Source: Lancefieldella rimae ATCC 49626 (GTDB lineage Bacteria > Actinomycetota > Coriobacteriia > Coriobacteriales > Atopobiaceae). Taken from it: a DNA stretch of 64,000 bases. The DNA lies in contig NZ_ACFE01000001.1 in assembly GCF_000174015.1 (NCBI RefSeq), positions 124,001-188,000 of the forward strand. Direction: 5' to 3'. Both the position numbers and the translations under genes were made by a program. The notes under the pieces were generated by a model, which did not search any database, was not told the DNA's origin, and was given only the letters and a program-made list of their open reading frames with translations. This document shows positions 1 to 8,381 of this stretch, piece after piece; positions within the stretch are counted from its first letter, which is position 1, and the number at the start of each line of letters is the position of its first letter.

Positions 1-2251
1 TGCCATGGCATGTTTAGTGCTTCTAACGGGTGAGTTGCGAAACGTCCTTTTTATGGTGGTAGTTTTTGCAAATCTGTTGATTGGCATCGTACAAGAAGTG
101 CGCGCCAAGCTCATGGTAGATCGCCTGAGCCTTTTAGCAGCTCAAAATGTGACGGTTATTCGCGATGGTCATGATAAGGCCATATCTCCTTCTGAGCTGG
201 TAGTTGATGATCTCATTCGGCTTCGTACGGGAGACCAGGTTCCGGCTGATTGCACGTTGGTTGAAGGATTGCCGACAGTTGACGAAAGCCTGCTTACGGG
301 TGAGAGCAAGCCTGTCGAGAAGAGACAAGGCGACGAGCTTCTCAGCGGAAGCTTCATAGATTCAGGTGGTTTGGTGGCTTGCATTACACGTGTGGGACAG
401 GATGGTTATGCCGCACGTATTAATGCCGAAGCAAAATACGTTAAACCCATAAACTCAGAAATCATGCAGACGGTTAACTCAATCATCCGCACAGGCTCAA
501 TTGCCCTGATACCGCTTGGAATAGGGCTTTTTTTGCGCACCTATCTGCACGCACCAAACGATGTTTCTGCTGCCATCTTATCTTCGGTTGCTGCTGTTAT
601 CGGTATGATTCCGCAGGGTTTGGTGCTTTTGACCTCTTCGGTTTTGGCCATTGCCACCGCCCGTCTTGCGTTTAAGAAAGTGCTTATCCAACAAACGTAC
701 TGCATTGAGACGCTTGCCCGCATTGATACGCTCTGTTTGGATAAGACCGGAACAATTACCACGGGGAATATGGAAGTTGCTCATATTGTTGACGCTGACC
801 TGGACCTTAAATCCGATGTCTCACATATCATAGAGGCGCTCGCCGCCATTACGGACGCCAATAGGCATGATGCGAACGACACCGCTCAGGCAATCCTTAC
901 CTATCTTGCGGCGCATGACGTACGGCCTCCACGTATTTCTCGCGCCATACCGTTTACCTCGGCACGTAAATATTCAGGTTGCATAACCAATGATGGTATA
1001 TGTTATGTTATGGGTGCGGCTCAGTTTGTTATGAACTCGGAGATTGCACAGCGCTCTCTCGCGTCGGGTATCTTCGATGAACTTGAACGAGTGCTTGTGG
1101 TCTGCCAGGTGGAGGGCATATCTGAAGACAACGCCATTATTGGCACGCCGCAACTCTTGGGTTTTGTCGGTATCCAAGACCAGATCAGACAAACCGCTCC
1201 AGAAACAATTCAATACTTCATACAGCAAGGAGTTGACCTTCGCGTTATTTCCGGTGATGATCCACGTACCGTTGCTGCCATTGCACAGCGAGCCTGCATT
1301 CCTCATGCGGATGCGTGGGTTGATGCGACAACACTGAAAGACGAGAAGGACATTGCGCACGCGGTTGCAACCGCTCACGTATTTGGCCGGGTCACCCCAC
1401 AGCAAAAGCGTCTTTTGGTGCAGGCACTCCAGGCTGAGGGGCATACGGTAGCAATGACGGGCGATGGCGTGAATGACATTCTCGCACTGAGAGAATCGGA
1501 TTGTTCAATATCCATGGCATCAGGATCTGCTGCGGCTCGAAATGTTTCTGAGATTGTTTTGGTTGACAACGATTTTGCTCATATGCCTGAGGTTGTGGCA
1601 GAAGGACGGCGCTCAATCAATAATCTGCAGCGTTCTGCATCACTTTTCTTGGTAAAAACGGTATTCACTGCAGCGCTTGCTCTTTTTTGCATCATTATGC
1701 CGCCGTATCCGTTTATCCCTATTCAGATGTCTCTTCTCTCCTTTGCAACAGTGGGATTCCCGTCTTTCGTGCTTGCGCTTGAGGCGAATCACGATCGCGT
1801 ACAGGGTAACTTCCTCAAAAACGTACTCAAACGTTCACTTCCTGCTTCGGCGGCAATTACCGTTTCTTTGGCGCTGGCCATTGTATGCGGACGCCTAATG
1901 GGGGTATCACGTGCTGAGGTATCTACTGTCTGTCTTATGGTGACCGGAATTATTGGAATTTTGCTCATTTATCGCATTTCACTTCCGCTCAATACGCTCC
2001 GCGGAACTCTACTTGCCGCAGTGAGCTTGATGGTTATATTGGGATGTACGGTTCTTAGATCGTTTTTCCGCATCGTCTGGTTGATGCCCAATATGTATGG
2101 GCTTCTCGCTCTTGCACTTGTTGTCGCGCTTTGTATTTTCAATCGGCTCTATACCTTCCTTCAAGATCGCAGCAATCAAAGTCGGATATTTGCAGTTTTT
2201 GTTCGTGTTTTTGGTGGGAACAATAATATGCGCACGCCAAGCGATGCATAA
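1..2251 (+). CDS. P-type cation ATPase, CtpE-like (5' end outside window)
   Basis: Membrane pump that uses ATP to move a cation. The frame is open to the left edge, so about the first 100 residues are missing. Visible in order, numbering from the first in-window Met: the actuator-domain TGES near residue 98, a membrane-helix MIPQGLVLL near 201, the phosphorylation motif DKTGT near 246, the hinge TGDGVND near 485, and a hydrophobic C-terminal half with several helices. Gly-Leu-Val-Leu-Leu after the MIPQ turn resembles mycobacterial CtpE (linked to calcium uptake) more than heavy-metal pumps, and no metal-binding CPC motif is visible. Ion specificity is inferred. The zinc-ribbon gene begins 41 bp downstream. 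Confidence 0.88.
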   Translation, partial: AMACLVLLTGELRNVLFMVVVFANLLIGIVQEVRAKLMVDRLSLLAAQNVTVIRDGHDKAISPSELVVDDLIRLRTGDQVPADCTLVEGLPTVDESLLTGESKPVEKRQGDELLSGSFIDSGGLVACITRVGQDGYAARINAEAKYVKPINSEIMQTVNSIIRTGSIALIPLGIGLFLRTYLHAPNDVSAAILSSVAAVIGMIPQGLVLLTSSVLAIATARLAFKKVLIQQTYCIETLARIDTLCLDKTGTITTGNMEVAHIVDADLDLKSDVSHIIEALAAITDANRHDANDTAQAILTYLAAHDVRPPRISRAIPFTSARKYSGCITNDGICYVMGAAQFVMNSEIAQRSLASGIFDELERVLVVCQVEGISEDNAIIGTPQLLGFVGIQDQIRQTAPETIQYFIQQGVDLRVISGDDPRTVAAIAQRACIPHADAWVDATTLKDEKDIAHAVATAHVFGRVTPQQKRLLVQALQAEGHTVAMTGDGVNDILALRESDCSISMASGSAAARNVSEIVLVDNDFAHMPEVVAEGRRSINNLQRSASLFLVKTVFTAALALFCIIMPPYPFIPIQMSLLSFATVGFPSFVLALEANHDRVQGNFLKNVLKRSLPASAAITVSLALAIVCGRLMGVSRAEVSTVCLMVTGIIGILLIYRISLPLNTLRGTLLAAVSLMVILGCTVLRSFFRIVWLMPNMYGLLALALVVALCIFNRLYTFLQDRSNQSRIFAVFVRVFGGNNNMRTPSDA

Positions 2252-2292
2252 AGAGTACTATAGCTGAGACGATTACACGGAAAGGGGAGCGT

Positions 2293-3465
2293 ATGCGTTG
2301 TCCAAAATGCGGAGTCATTGTTCCTGACGGAACACCAAAGTGCCCGCATTGCCATGCGGATTTTGGCCATACGCAGCGAATTCCCGTAACGGATGCACAG
2401 TGGTGCCCGCATTGCGGAGCACTTGTGGAAAAAGATATGGAGCTGTGTCCTAAGTGTGGCATGCCGCTTCCTAAAGCGCTCCGTCAAAGTGCTGCTCCCA
2501 ATCCAATTCGCCCGCAAAGAAATCTTCGACTTCCTGAGATAGAAGAAGAGTTATATGGAACCAAGCGGGGAAAAGTAACCGTTTTAGGTGTAGATGTGAC
2601 ATCCGGCGAGAAGAACGTCTCTGCTCAGGAAAATCCGGATCCACACGTCTCTGAAACTTCCGCCAAAGCAACGTCTGAATTTGATGGCGCACACACACTC
2701 GATCCCGATTCCACCGCCGTGGTAACTCTCAATGAACGACAGCCGGCACCTCGTTTTGAAAGTGCCATTCCTTCGGAGCCATCCCGCAACGGAGACAGTG
2801 AAAGGGCTGAAGGTATGCCCGGTTTACGTGTCGTTATTTTTACGGCAATCCTAGCTCTTATTGTGGTGGGGGGCAGTGTGCTCTTCATTACGCATCCATG
2901 GGACCCTTCTGGTAATGAAGAAAAGACAACACAAGGTACCGATCTTTCAAAACAGGGATTTCCGGGCGTCGTTGAAAAGCTTAAGGGCCAAGATAACAGT
3001 GATACGTCAGCTCCAAGTACTGACAGCGACCCTTCATTTGACGCGATGGAAGCGGATTACAAGAAATTATCAGAGCTTGAAGAGCGCTTGAACAGCAACG
3101 AGGCCACCTTTGACACCGTTGCCATTACCGCCTCAAAAGAAGATCGACAGAAAGCCGCAGATGACACTCAACAAACGGCTCTTGAAATCAGTAATTTAAT
3201 TGACGATATCAATAACATTGATGACGCGGCCGGCGTGTATAGAACCCAACTGGACAATCTTGCCAAATTGGGCAATTGGCTGCGCAACCGTTCGGACGCA
3301 CTTGAGAAGGGCTGGAGTCTTTCACTTGCCGCCGAAGACCCAAAGAGTGCCAAAGACCGAATTTTAGAACCGGTAGACGGTATGCGCGATGGGTCCGGAA
3401 AAAGTGAATATCAGCAGCTCTTTGAGAAGAATTATGATTCTTGGAAGCCCACAAAAAAACAATAA
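2293..3465 (+). CDS. Double zinc-ribbon, single-pass membrane protein
   Basis: Predicted 390-aa protein of unknown function. Two N-terminal zinc ribbons are built from CPKC/CPHC (Cys3, 6, 17, 20) and CPHC/CPKC (Cys38, 41, 52, 55). A long acidic, Ser/Pro-rich linker follows, then one membrane helix at about 177-200, and a charged, helix-rich C-terminal part of about 190 residues. The topology predicts zinc ribbons inside and the C-terminus outside. An AAAGGGGAG ribosome site precedes the ATG. It lies between an ion pump and a cyclophilin, upstream of the rod-shape operon. Zinc-ribbon/one-helix proteins are common in Gram-positive envelopes, but no specific role can be assigned. Confidence 0.72.
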   Translation: MRCPKCGVIVPDGTPKCPHCHADFGHTQRIPVTDAQWCPHCGALVEKDMELCPKCGMPLPKALRQSAAPNPIRPQRNLRLPEIEEELYGTKRGKVTVLGVDVTSGEKNVSAQENPDPHVSETSAKATSEFDGAHTLDPDSTAVVTLNERQPAPRFESAIPSEPSRNGDSERAEGMPGLRVVIFTAILALIVVGGSVLFITHPWDPSGNEEKTTQGTDLSKQGFPGVVEKLKGQDNSDTSAPSTDSDPSFDAMEADYKKLSELEERLNSNEATFDTVAITASKEDRQKAADDTQQTALEISNLIDDINNIDDAAGVYRTQLDNLAKLGNWLRNRSDALEKGWSLSLAAEDPKSAKDRILEPVDGMRDGSGKSEYQQLFEKNYDSWKPTKKQ

Positions 3466-3570
3466 GTGCCATCGTTTTGTTTGCCGAAACTATGAAAACT
3501 GTAGACAACTGCTAAAATAACAAAGTTATGACATGTTTCCACCATAGCGTGGAAGGCAGGAGGACAAAAC

Positions 3571-4113
3571 ATGGGCTTTGGGCTTGATCCGCTTTATACC
3601 CCAAAACGTCACGTTACCGGCACGGAGATAGCGGTCTTCGATACTTCAAAGGGCACCATTCGTGTCCAGCTTGACGGTGTAGGTGCGCCAATTCATGTTG
3701 CAAATTTTTGCGAACTTGCCGAGTCGGGCTTTTATGACGATACAAAGTTTCACCGTTATGTTCCGGGGTTTGTCATCCAAGGAGGAGATCCTTACACGCG
3801 TGAGATGAACCCAGCCGATGTGGCCGCAGGTCGTCCGGGTGCGGATGGAATTCCGGGAACCGGAGGTCCGGGGTATCGCATCAAAGCTGAGTTTGCCAGC
3901 AATCCTCACAATTTGCATGACGATGGGGCTCTTGCAATGGCTCGCTCTTCTGATCCAGATTCTGCGGGCTCTCAGTTTTACTTCTGTCTTGGATCTCAGC
4001 ACGGATTGGATTCAGGATACACTGTCTTTGGCAAGACGCTTGAGGGTAAAGCCGTTATCGCTGAACTTCGAGCAGGAGATGTACTGCATTCCGTTCGTAT
4101 TGAGACCGCATAA
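3571..4113 (+). CDS. Cyclophilin-type peptidyl-prolyl cis-trans isomerase
   Basis: Catalyses cis-trans isomerisation of peptide bonds before proline. The 180-aa sequence carries the cyclophilin core: FHRYVPGFVIQGGDP (catalytic Arg in FHR) near residues 67-80, and later the SAGSQFYFCLG-like segment and YTVFGKTLEG. No signal peptide or membrane helix is present, so it is probably cytoplasmic. A strong GGCAGGAGG ribosome site precedes the ATG. A 105-bp gap separates it from the zinc-ribbon gene and may hold a promoter. The TPR gene follows after 33 bp, so the two may be co-transcribed. Confidence 0.9.
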   Translation: MGFGLDPLYTPKRHVTGTEIAVFDTSKGTIRVQLDGVGAPIHVANFCELAESGFYDDTKFHRYVPGFVIQGGDPYTREMNPADVAAGRPGADGIPGTGGPGYRIKAEFASNPHNLHDDGALAMARSSDPDSAGSQFYFCLGSQHGLDSGYTVFGKTLEGKAVIAELRAGDVLHSVRIETA

Positions 4114-4146
4114 TTCTTTTGCATAGATAAAAAGTTGGAGGAAACC

Positions 4147-5568
4147 GTGAAACAGCAGGCATATGAACAAGGAAAGGCTGCCTATCAGTCAGGTGATTGG
4201 TTACGAGCCGTTACGCAGCTTGGTCAGGTAAAAGAGGCTGGCGAGAAGAACGGTGAAGTTGACCATCTACTTGGCAATGCATACATGAAGCTGGGTCAGT
4301 TTGAATCCGCAGCATATGCATACAACTCAGCACTTGAAGACGTGGCGTACGGAAAAGTTGGCGCTCTTCTCACAAATAGAGGTCGCGCTCTTTTGGCTGC
4401 CGGTCAGACACAAAACGCCATTGACGTACTTTCAAAGGCTGTTCAAGATCCGTCATATCTCACCCCATACAAGGCCTATCTTGCTTTGGGTTCAGCATAT
4501 GAGCAGCTTGGAGATACGAGAAATGCCGGCATTGCGTATCGTAATGCTGCGGTTGACGAAGCAAATCCACATCCCTCAGGGGCTCTTCGGAGCCTGGGTA
4601 AGAGCTTCATGGGTCTTGGCCGTCCGGTTGATGCCGTTGAGGCATATCGTACCGCGCTTGATTTTCTGACACCCCTTGAGAGCCAGGCTGAAGTTTACTG
4701 CGCGCTTGGTCTTGCCTATGTGGCGGCCAACCGTATGTCCGAGGCCGTGGACGCATTTTCACACGCAACTTCCGATGCTTCCTTTGTCATGCCGGATGAC
4801 GCGCGAGCCGCGTATGAAGCCGCGCAGAACGCCGTTGCAAGGATCCGCTCCCGTAAGCCTTCCGAAACCGATGCATTCTTGCAGGCTGCAGGATACGGAA
4901 ATTACGATCCGCTTGATCCCATGGGTGAATCCGGTGAGCTTATTCCTTCTGCGGAAGACACCGGGTTCTTCTCGCTTTCCGAGGAAGACATTCTTGCGCA
5001 GGATAAAAAAGACAGAAAAGTTCGTCGTAAGCACCGCCATACCGGACTTAAGGTTTTTCTTGTCATCTTAGTTCTTCTTGCGGCGCTTTGCGGAGGCGGT
5101 GTCTTTGCCTATACGCAAGGATATGGCTGGCCAACTCAGCAATCAGTGATAGAAGGCATTTTCTCTGCCAAAGCACAGGGTACCAGCGGAAATATCAAGC
5201 AGTATATTACCAGTACCGTTGATGACAAAAAGGTGCAGGAGATTAGTAATACGCTGCCGTCCTCGGGCACTCCCACCATTTCCGACCTCACTAAGACGGC
5301 GACAACCTCAACGGCACACGTTACGGTTAATACGGGAAGTAACGGCAACATTGAGTACACCATTGCACTTGTACGCGATGGTATTGGCTGGAAGGTCTCA
5401 GACGTTGTAACCAACTATGTACCAAGCAACGGTCAGCAGCAGACGGACAATAACCAGCAAACAAATGGTCAGACTCAAACACAATCTCAGTCCAGAACCA
5501 CAAACACCGAGCAAACACAGACAACGCAAACAGAGAACAACTCGAATTTATCTCATTCATCTAACTAA
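4147..5568 (+). CDS. TPR-repeat, single-pass membrane protein
   Basis: A 473-aa protein of unknown function, starting at GTG 4147 because GGAGG lies just upstream; a TTG at 4135 overlaps that site and is less likely. The first ~230 residues are tandem TPR helices (phrases such as AYMKLGQFESAAYAY and YEQLGDTRNAGIAYR), a protein-interaction scaffold. A basic stretch (KKDRKVRRKHRH) leads into one membrane helix near 300-322. The outer part ends in a Gln/Thr/Asn-rich tail. It is followed by the mreB promoter region, so it may contribute to cell-envelope assembly; that is inferred only from position. Confidence 0.78.
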   Translation: MKQQAYEQGKAAYQSGDWLRAVTQLGQVKEAGEKNGEVDHLLGNAYMKLGQFESAAYAYNSALEDVAYGKVGALLTNRGRALLAAGQTQNAIDVLSKAVQDPSYLTPYKAYLALGSAYEQLGDTRNAGIAYRNAAVDEANPHPSGALRSLGKSFMGLGRPVDAVEAYRTALDFLTPLESQAEVYCALGLAYVAANRMSEAVDAFSHATSDASFVMPDDARAAYEAAQNAVARIRSRKPSETDAFLQAAGYGNYDPLDPMGESGELIPSAEDTGFFSLSEEDILAQDKKDRKVRRKHRHTGLKVFLVILVLLAALCGGGVFAYTQGYGWPTQQSVIEGIFSAKAQGTSGNIKQYITSTVDDKKVQEISNTLPSSGTPTISDLTKTATTSTAHVTVNTGSNGNIEYTIALVRDGIGWKVSDVVTNYVPSNGQQQTDNNQQTNGQTQTQSQSRTTNTEQTQTTQTENNSNLSHSSN

Positions 5569-5579
5569 GTTGTGAACTT

Positions 5580-5661
5580 CTCAGCCGTCCCGTGCATGCG
5601 GAACGGCTGAGCGTTACACTAGAGACACTGTTGGGAAAGAACCGGATGCACAAACCATCCG
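5580..5661 (+). promoter_or_regulatory. Two hairpins upstream of mreB
   Basis: A 9-bp inverted repeat (CTCAGCCGT / ACGGCTGAG, 5580-5611) follows the TPR gene, but without a T-run, so it is a weak terminator at best. A second short stem (CGGATG / CATCCG, 5643-5660) lies just before mreB. TACACT near 5615 could be a -10 box. Together they mark the leader of the rod-shape operon. Confidence 0.4.
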
Positions 5662-5678
5662 ATAGATGATTGGAAACC

Positions 5679-6722
5679 ATGTCTATCTTCGATTCGCTCT
5701 TCGGAGAATATAGCGGAGACCTCGCAATTGACTTGGGAACCGCAAACACGCTGGTTGCCGTCCGCGGCCAGGGCATTGTCATTAACGAACCTTCTGTTGT
5801 TGCTATCGACAAGAGCGAGAGTCGCGTTTTGGCAGTAGGTGCAGATGCAAAACGCATGATTGGCCGCACACCCGGTTCAATCATTGCCGAGCGCCCACTT
5901 AAAGATGGTGTTATTGCAGACTTTGACGTCACCGAAGTGATGCTTCGGTACTTCATTGAGAAAGCGCGCGAACGCAAATATCCGTGGTCGCCGCGGCCGC
6001 GTGTCGTTGTGTGTGTTCCTTCCGGCGTTACGTCTGTCGAGAAGCGCGCCGTCTTTGAGGCAACCATCCAAGCGGGTGCCCGTCAGGCATATCTCATTGA
6101 AGAGCCCATGGCGGCTGCGATTGGTGCCGATCTTCCCATTGAAGATCCTACGGGGTCCATGGTCGTTGATATCGGCGGCGGTACGACTGAGGTAGCGGTC
6201 ATCTCCATGGGAGGCATTGTCGTCTCGCAGTCGATTCGTACCGCAGGCGATGAATTTGATCAAACGATTCTTGAGCACGTACGTGATGCATATAACCTTT
6301 CAATCGGAGAGCGCACCGCGGAGGACATCAAAATTAAAGTTGGCTCTGCGGCACCTTTGGCGGAAGAGCTCGACGTTGAGGTAAACGGCCGCGATGTCAT
6401 GAGCGGTCTTCCTAAAACGGTCCGTATTGAGTCGGAAGAGATTCGTCGCGCTTTGGATCGCCCGCTTGATGAGGTCACCAAAGCAGTAAAAGATGCTCTC
6501 GATGTTACGCCGCCTGATTTGGCGTCCGATCTTATGTATTACGGTATCCTTCTTACCGGTGGCGGCGGATTACTCCGCGGCCTTGATCAGCGGCTTCGTG
6601 AAGAAACAGGAGTTCCGGTTAACGTGAGCCCTACCGCTCTTGAAAATGTTGTTACCGGCTGCGCAAAAGTACTTGAAGCCAATGCTCTTTCCGGTGGGTT
6701 TGTTCAAAGCGCAGGCCAATAG
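5679..6722 (+). CDS. mreB: Rod-shape actin homologue MreB
   Basis: Actin-like ATPase that forms membrane filaments and guides lateral peptidoglycan synthesis. The 347-aa sequence has the expected landmarks: phosphate-1 loop DLGTANTLV near residue 15, phosphate-2 loop DIGGGTTEVAV near 158, and the adenosine motif LTGGGGLLRG near 285. An upstream in-frame TTG at 5670 would add three residues; the ATG at 5679 gives the usual MreB start. Length is normal for the family. It opens a tight operon mreB-mreC-mreD-mrdA-rodA, with mreC starting 2 bp after its stop. Confidence 0.96.
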   Translation: MSIFDSLFGEYSGDLAIDLGTANTLVAVRGQGIVINEPSVVAIDKSESRVLAVGADAKRMIGRTPGSIIAERPLKDGVIADFDVTEVMLRYFIEKARERKYPWSPRPRVVVCVPSGVTSVEKRAVFEATIQAGARQAYLIEEPMAAAIGADLPIEDPTGSMVVDIGGGTTEVAVISMGGIVVSQSIRTAGDEFDQTILEHVRDAYNLSIGERTAEDIKIKVGSAAPLAEELDVEVNGRDVMSGLPKTVRIESEEIRRALDRPLDEVTKAVKDALDVTPPDLASDLMYYGILLTGGGGLLRGLDQRLREETGVPVNVSPTALENVVTGCAKVLEANALSGGFVQSAGQ

Positions 6723-6724
6723 GA

Positions 6725-7804
6725 ATGCCGTTTACTAACGGAGCAAGAGGACTCTCATCCGGCCTCAAAGACAATTCAACAAAGCATACTGGCGGTAGGA
6801 CGTTTATCATCCTGTCAATTCTATCTGCCGTGCTTCTGACGGTAGGGGTACGCCTCGGTGAGACGGGACCGATTGCGGTGGTCCGTGGGGGCTTTAATAC
6901 CATCACCATGCCCATTCGCGTTATTGGCTCTGCAGTGACCGCTCCTTTCCAGGGAGTCGGCAATATCTTTGTGAACCTGACGGCAAACCAGGAAACACTG
7001 ACGCAGCTCCGTGAAGAGAACGAACAGCTTCGTTCCCGTAACGCAGAGCTTGAAGAAGCCAATACGTCCGTGCAGAGACTGCAAGGGCTTCTCGATCTTC
7101 AAAATACATACAACCTCAAATCCACGGGTGCGCGCGTAATCTCCGGATCGAGCGATTCGTGGAGTTCCACCATTACCATAGATAAAGGCTCCATCTCCGG
7201 GCTTGCGGTTGGTATGCCGGTAACCGACAGCTCGGCGGCAATCGGACAGATTATTTCCGTCAGTCCAACCAGCTCAACGGTGCGGCTTATCACCGATGAG
7301 CACTCTGGGGTAGCTGCAATGGTGCAGTCAAGCAGGGCACAGGGAATTCTGATGGGATCGGCCTCGGGACAGCTCACGCTTAACCAAGTCCGCACGGACC
7401 AAACGGTCAAGGTGGGGGATACCATCGTGGCAAGCGGTTTGGGCGGCGTATTTCCCAAAGGGCTTCCTTTGGGAAAGGTGACGAGCGTTGAGACCAATCC
7501 CGGTGCTCTGTATTACACCATTGTGGTTGAACCCATTGGACATGTGACAAACAACGAAGAGGTCATGGTCATTACTTCTCTTACCGAAGAGCAAAAGGCA
7601 ACGGCAGAAGACATTGCTGAGGCAGATACACAAAATACGGGAGGAAATACGTCTTCAGGCGCAAGTTCGGGCTCAGGATCAGACGGCAACGACAAGAACA
7701 AATCTGATTCGTCCTCAAACTCCACCTCAAATGACAATGCTCAAACGTCTCTTCCTGCTCCTTCCAATACCGCCCAGCACAATCAGACAAGCCGGACGGA
7801 CTAG
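6725..7804 (+). CDS. mreC: Rod-shape protein MreC
   Basis: Bitopic elongasome scaffold that links MreB inside to the transpeptidase outside. The 359-aa protein has one N-terminal helix at about residues 25-42, a coiled coil near 80-125 (LTQLREENEQLRSRNAELEEAN), and the double beta-barrel MreC domain to about 285. The last ~65 residues are a Ser/Asn/Gly-rich disordered tail not usual in model MreC proteins. ATG 6725 lies 2 bp after mreB, so translation is probably coupled. Confidence 0.94.
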   Translation: MPFTNGARGLSSGLKDNSTKHTGGRTFIILSILSAVLLTVGVRLGETGPIAVVRGGFNTITMPIRVIGSAVTAPFQGVGNIFVNLTANQETLTQLREENEQLRSRNAELEEANTSVQRLQGLLDLQNTYNLKSTGARVISGSSDSWSSTITIDKGSISGLAVGMPVTDSSAAIGQIISVSPTSSTVRLITDEHSGVAAMVQSSRAQGILMGSASGQLTLNQVRTDQTVKVGDTIVASGLGGVFPKGLPLGKVTSVETNPGALYYTIVVEPIGHVTNNEEVMVITSLTEEQKATAEDIAEADTQNTGGNTSSGASSGSGSDGNDKNKSDSSSNSTSNDNAQTSLPAPSNTAQHNQTSRTD

Positions 7805-7813
7805 GGGAGCATT

Positions 7814-8374
7814 ATGCGTCTAACGGACAGAAACAGAGATGTGCACAACATCGTTTTTCTCGCCATAGTATGTTTGGTTCTTCAGCTTGCACTTGCTCCA
7901 AACATTGCTCTTTTGCAAGGACATGCTAACTTTGCTTGTATTTTTGCGATGTTGATTGCTTTGAGTATAGGTGGGCGTACGGGAACCATCTGCGGCTTTA
8001 TTGCGGGAATCTTCTACGATCTTTCGTCCACAAGCCCCATTGGATTAATGGCGCTCCTTTTAACGGTTATGTCGTATATCCTTGGGCGAGAAGTGCGCAA
8101 CCGCTTGTCCGGAAACTTTGGATCAAGTGTTGGAAAAATAGCGATTTCAGTTACTGCGGTATCAGTGGCACAACAAGTTTTTTCGTCTATTTTGGGACAG
8201 ACCACAAATCTTATGGAAGCGCTTGGGTTTATCGCGTTTCCAACCATTATCCTGACGGTCGTGTTTTCTCTACCATTTGCGTACCGCTATTCTCGCTCTC
8301 AAAGCTCAAATACATCCTTGGGAAAAGAGCTCAATTTTCGTGGCGTAAAACGCGCAGCTAAGCATCTGAGGTAG
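7814..8374 (+). CDS. mreD: Rod-shape membrane protein MreD
   Basis: Integral membrane member of the elongasome. The 186-aa protein is nearly all hydrophobic with about five helices, and includes the MreD-type GRTGTICGFIAGIFYDLSS segment near 55-75. It ends in a short basic tail. An AGGGGAG ribosome site precedes ATG 7814, only 9 bp after mreC. Recognition rests on that segment, size, hydropathy and position between mreC and mrdA. Confidence 0.9.
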   Translation: MRLTDRNRDVHNIVFLAIVCLVLQLALAPNIALLQGHANFACIFAMLIALSIGGRTGTICGFIAGIFYDLSSTSPIGLMALLLTVMSYILGREVRNRLSGNFGSSVGKIAISVTAVSVAQQVFSSILGQTTNLMEALGFIAFPTIILTVVFSLPFAYRYSRSQSSNTSLGKELNFRGVKRAAKHLR

Positions 8375-8381
8375 CGTTTCT

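Noticed and set aside
5580-5611. Rho-independent terminator after the TPR gene
   Set aside because: The stem is good but there is no T-run after it, so I list it only as a hairpin.
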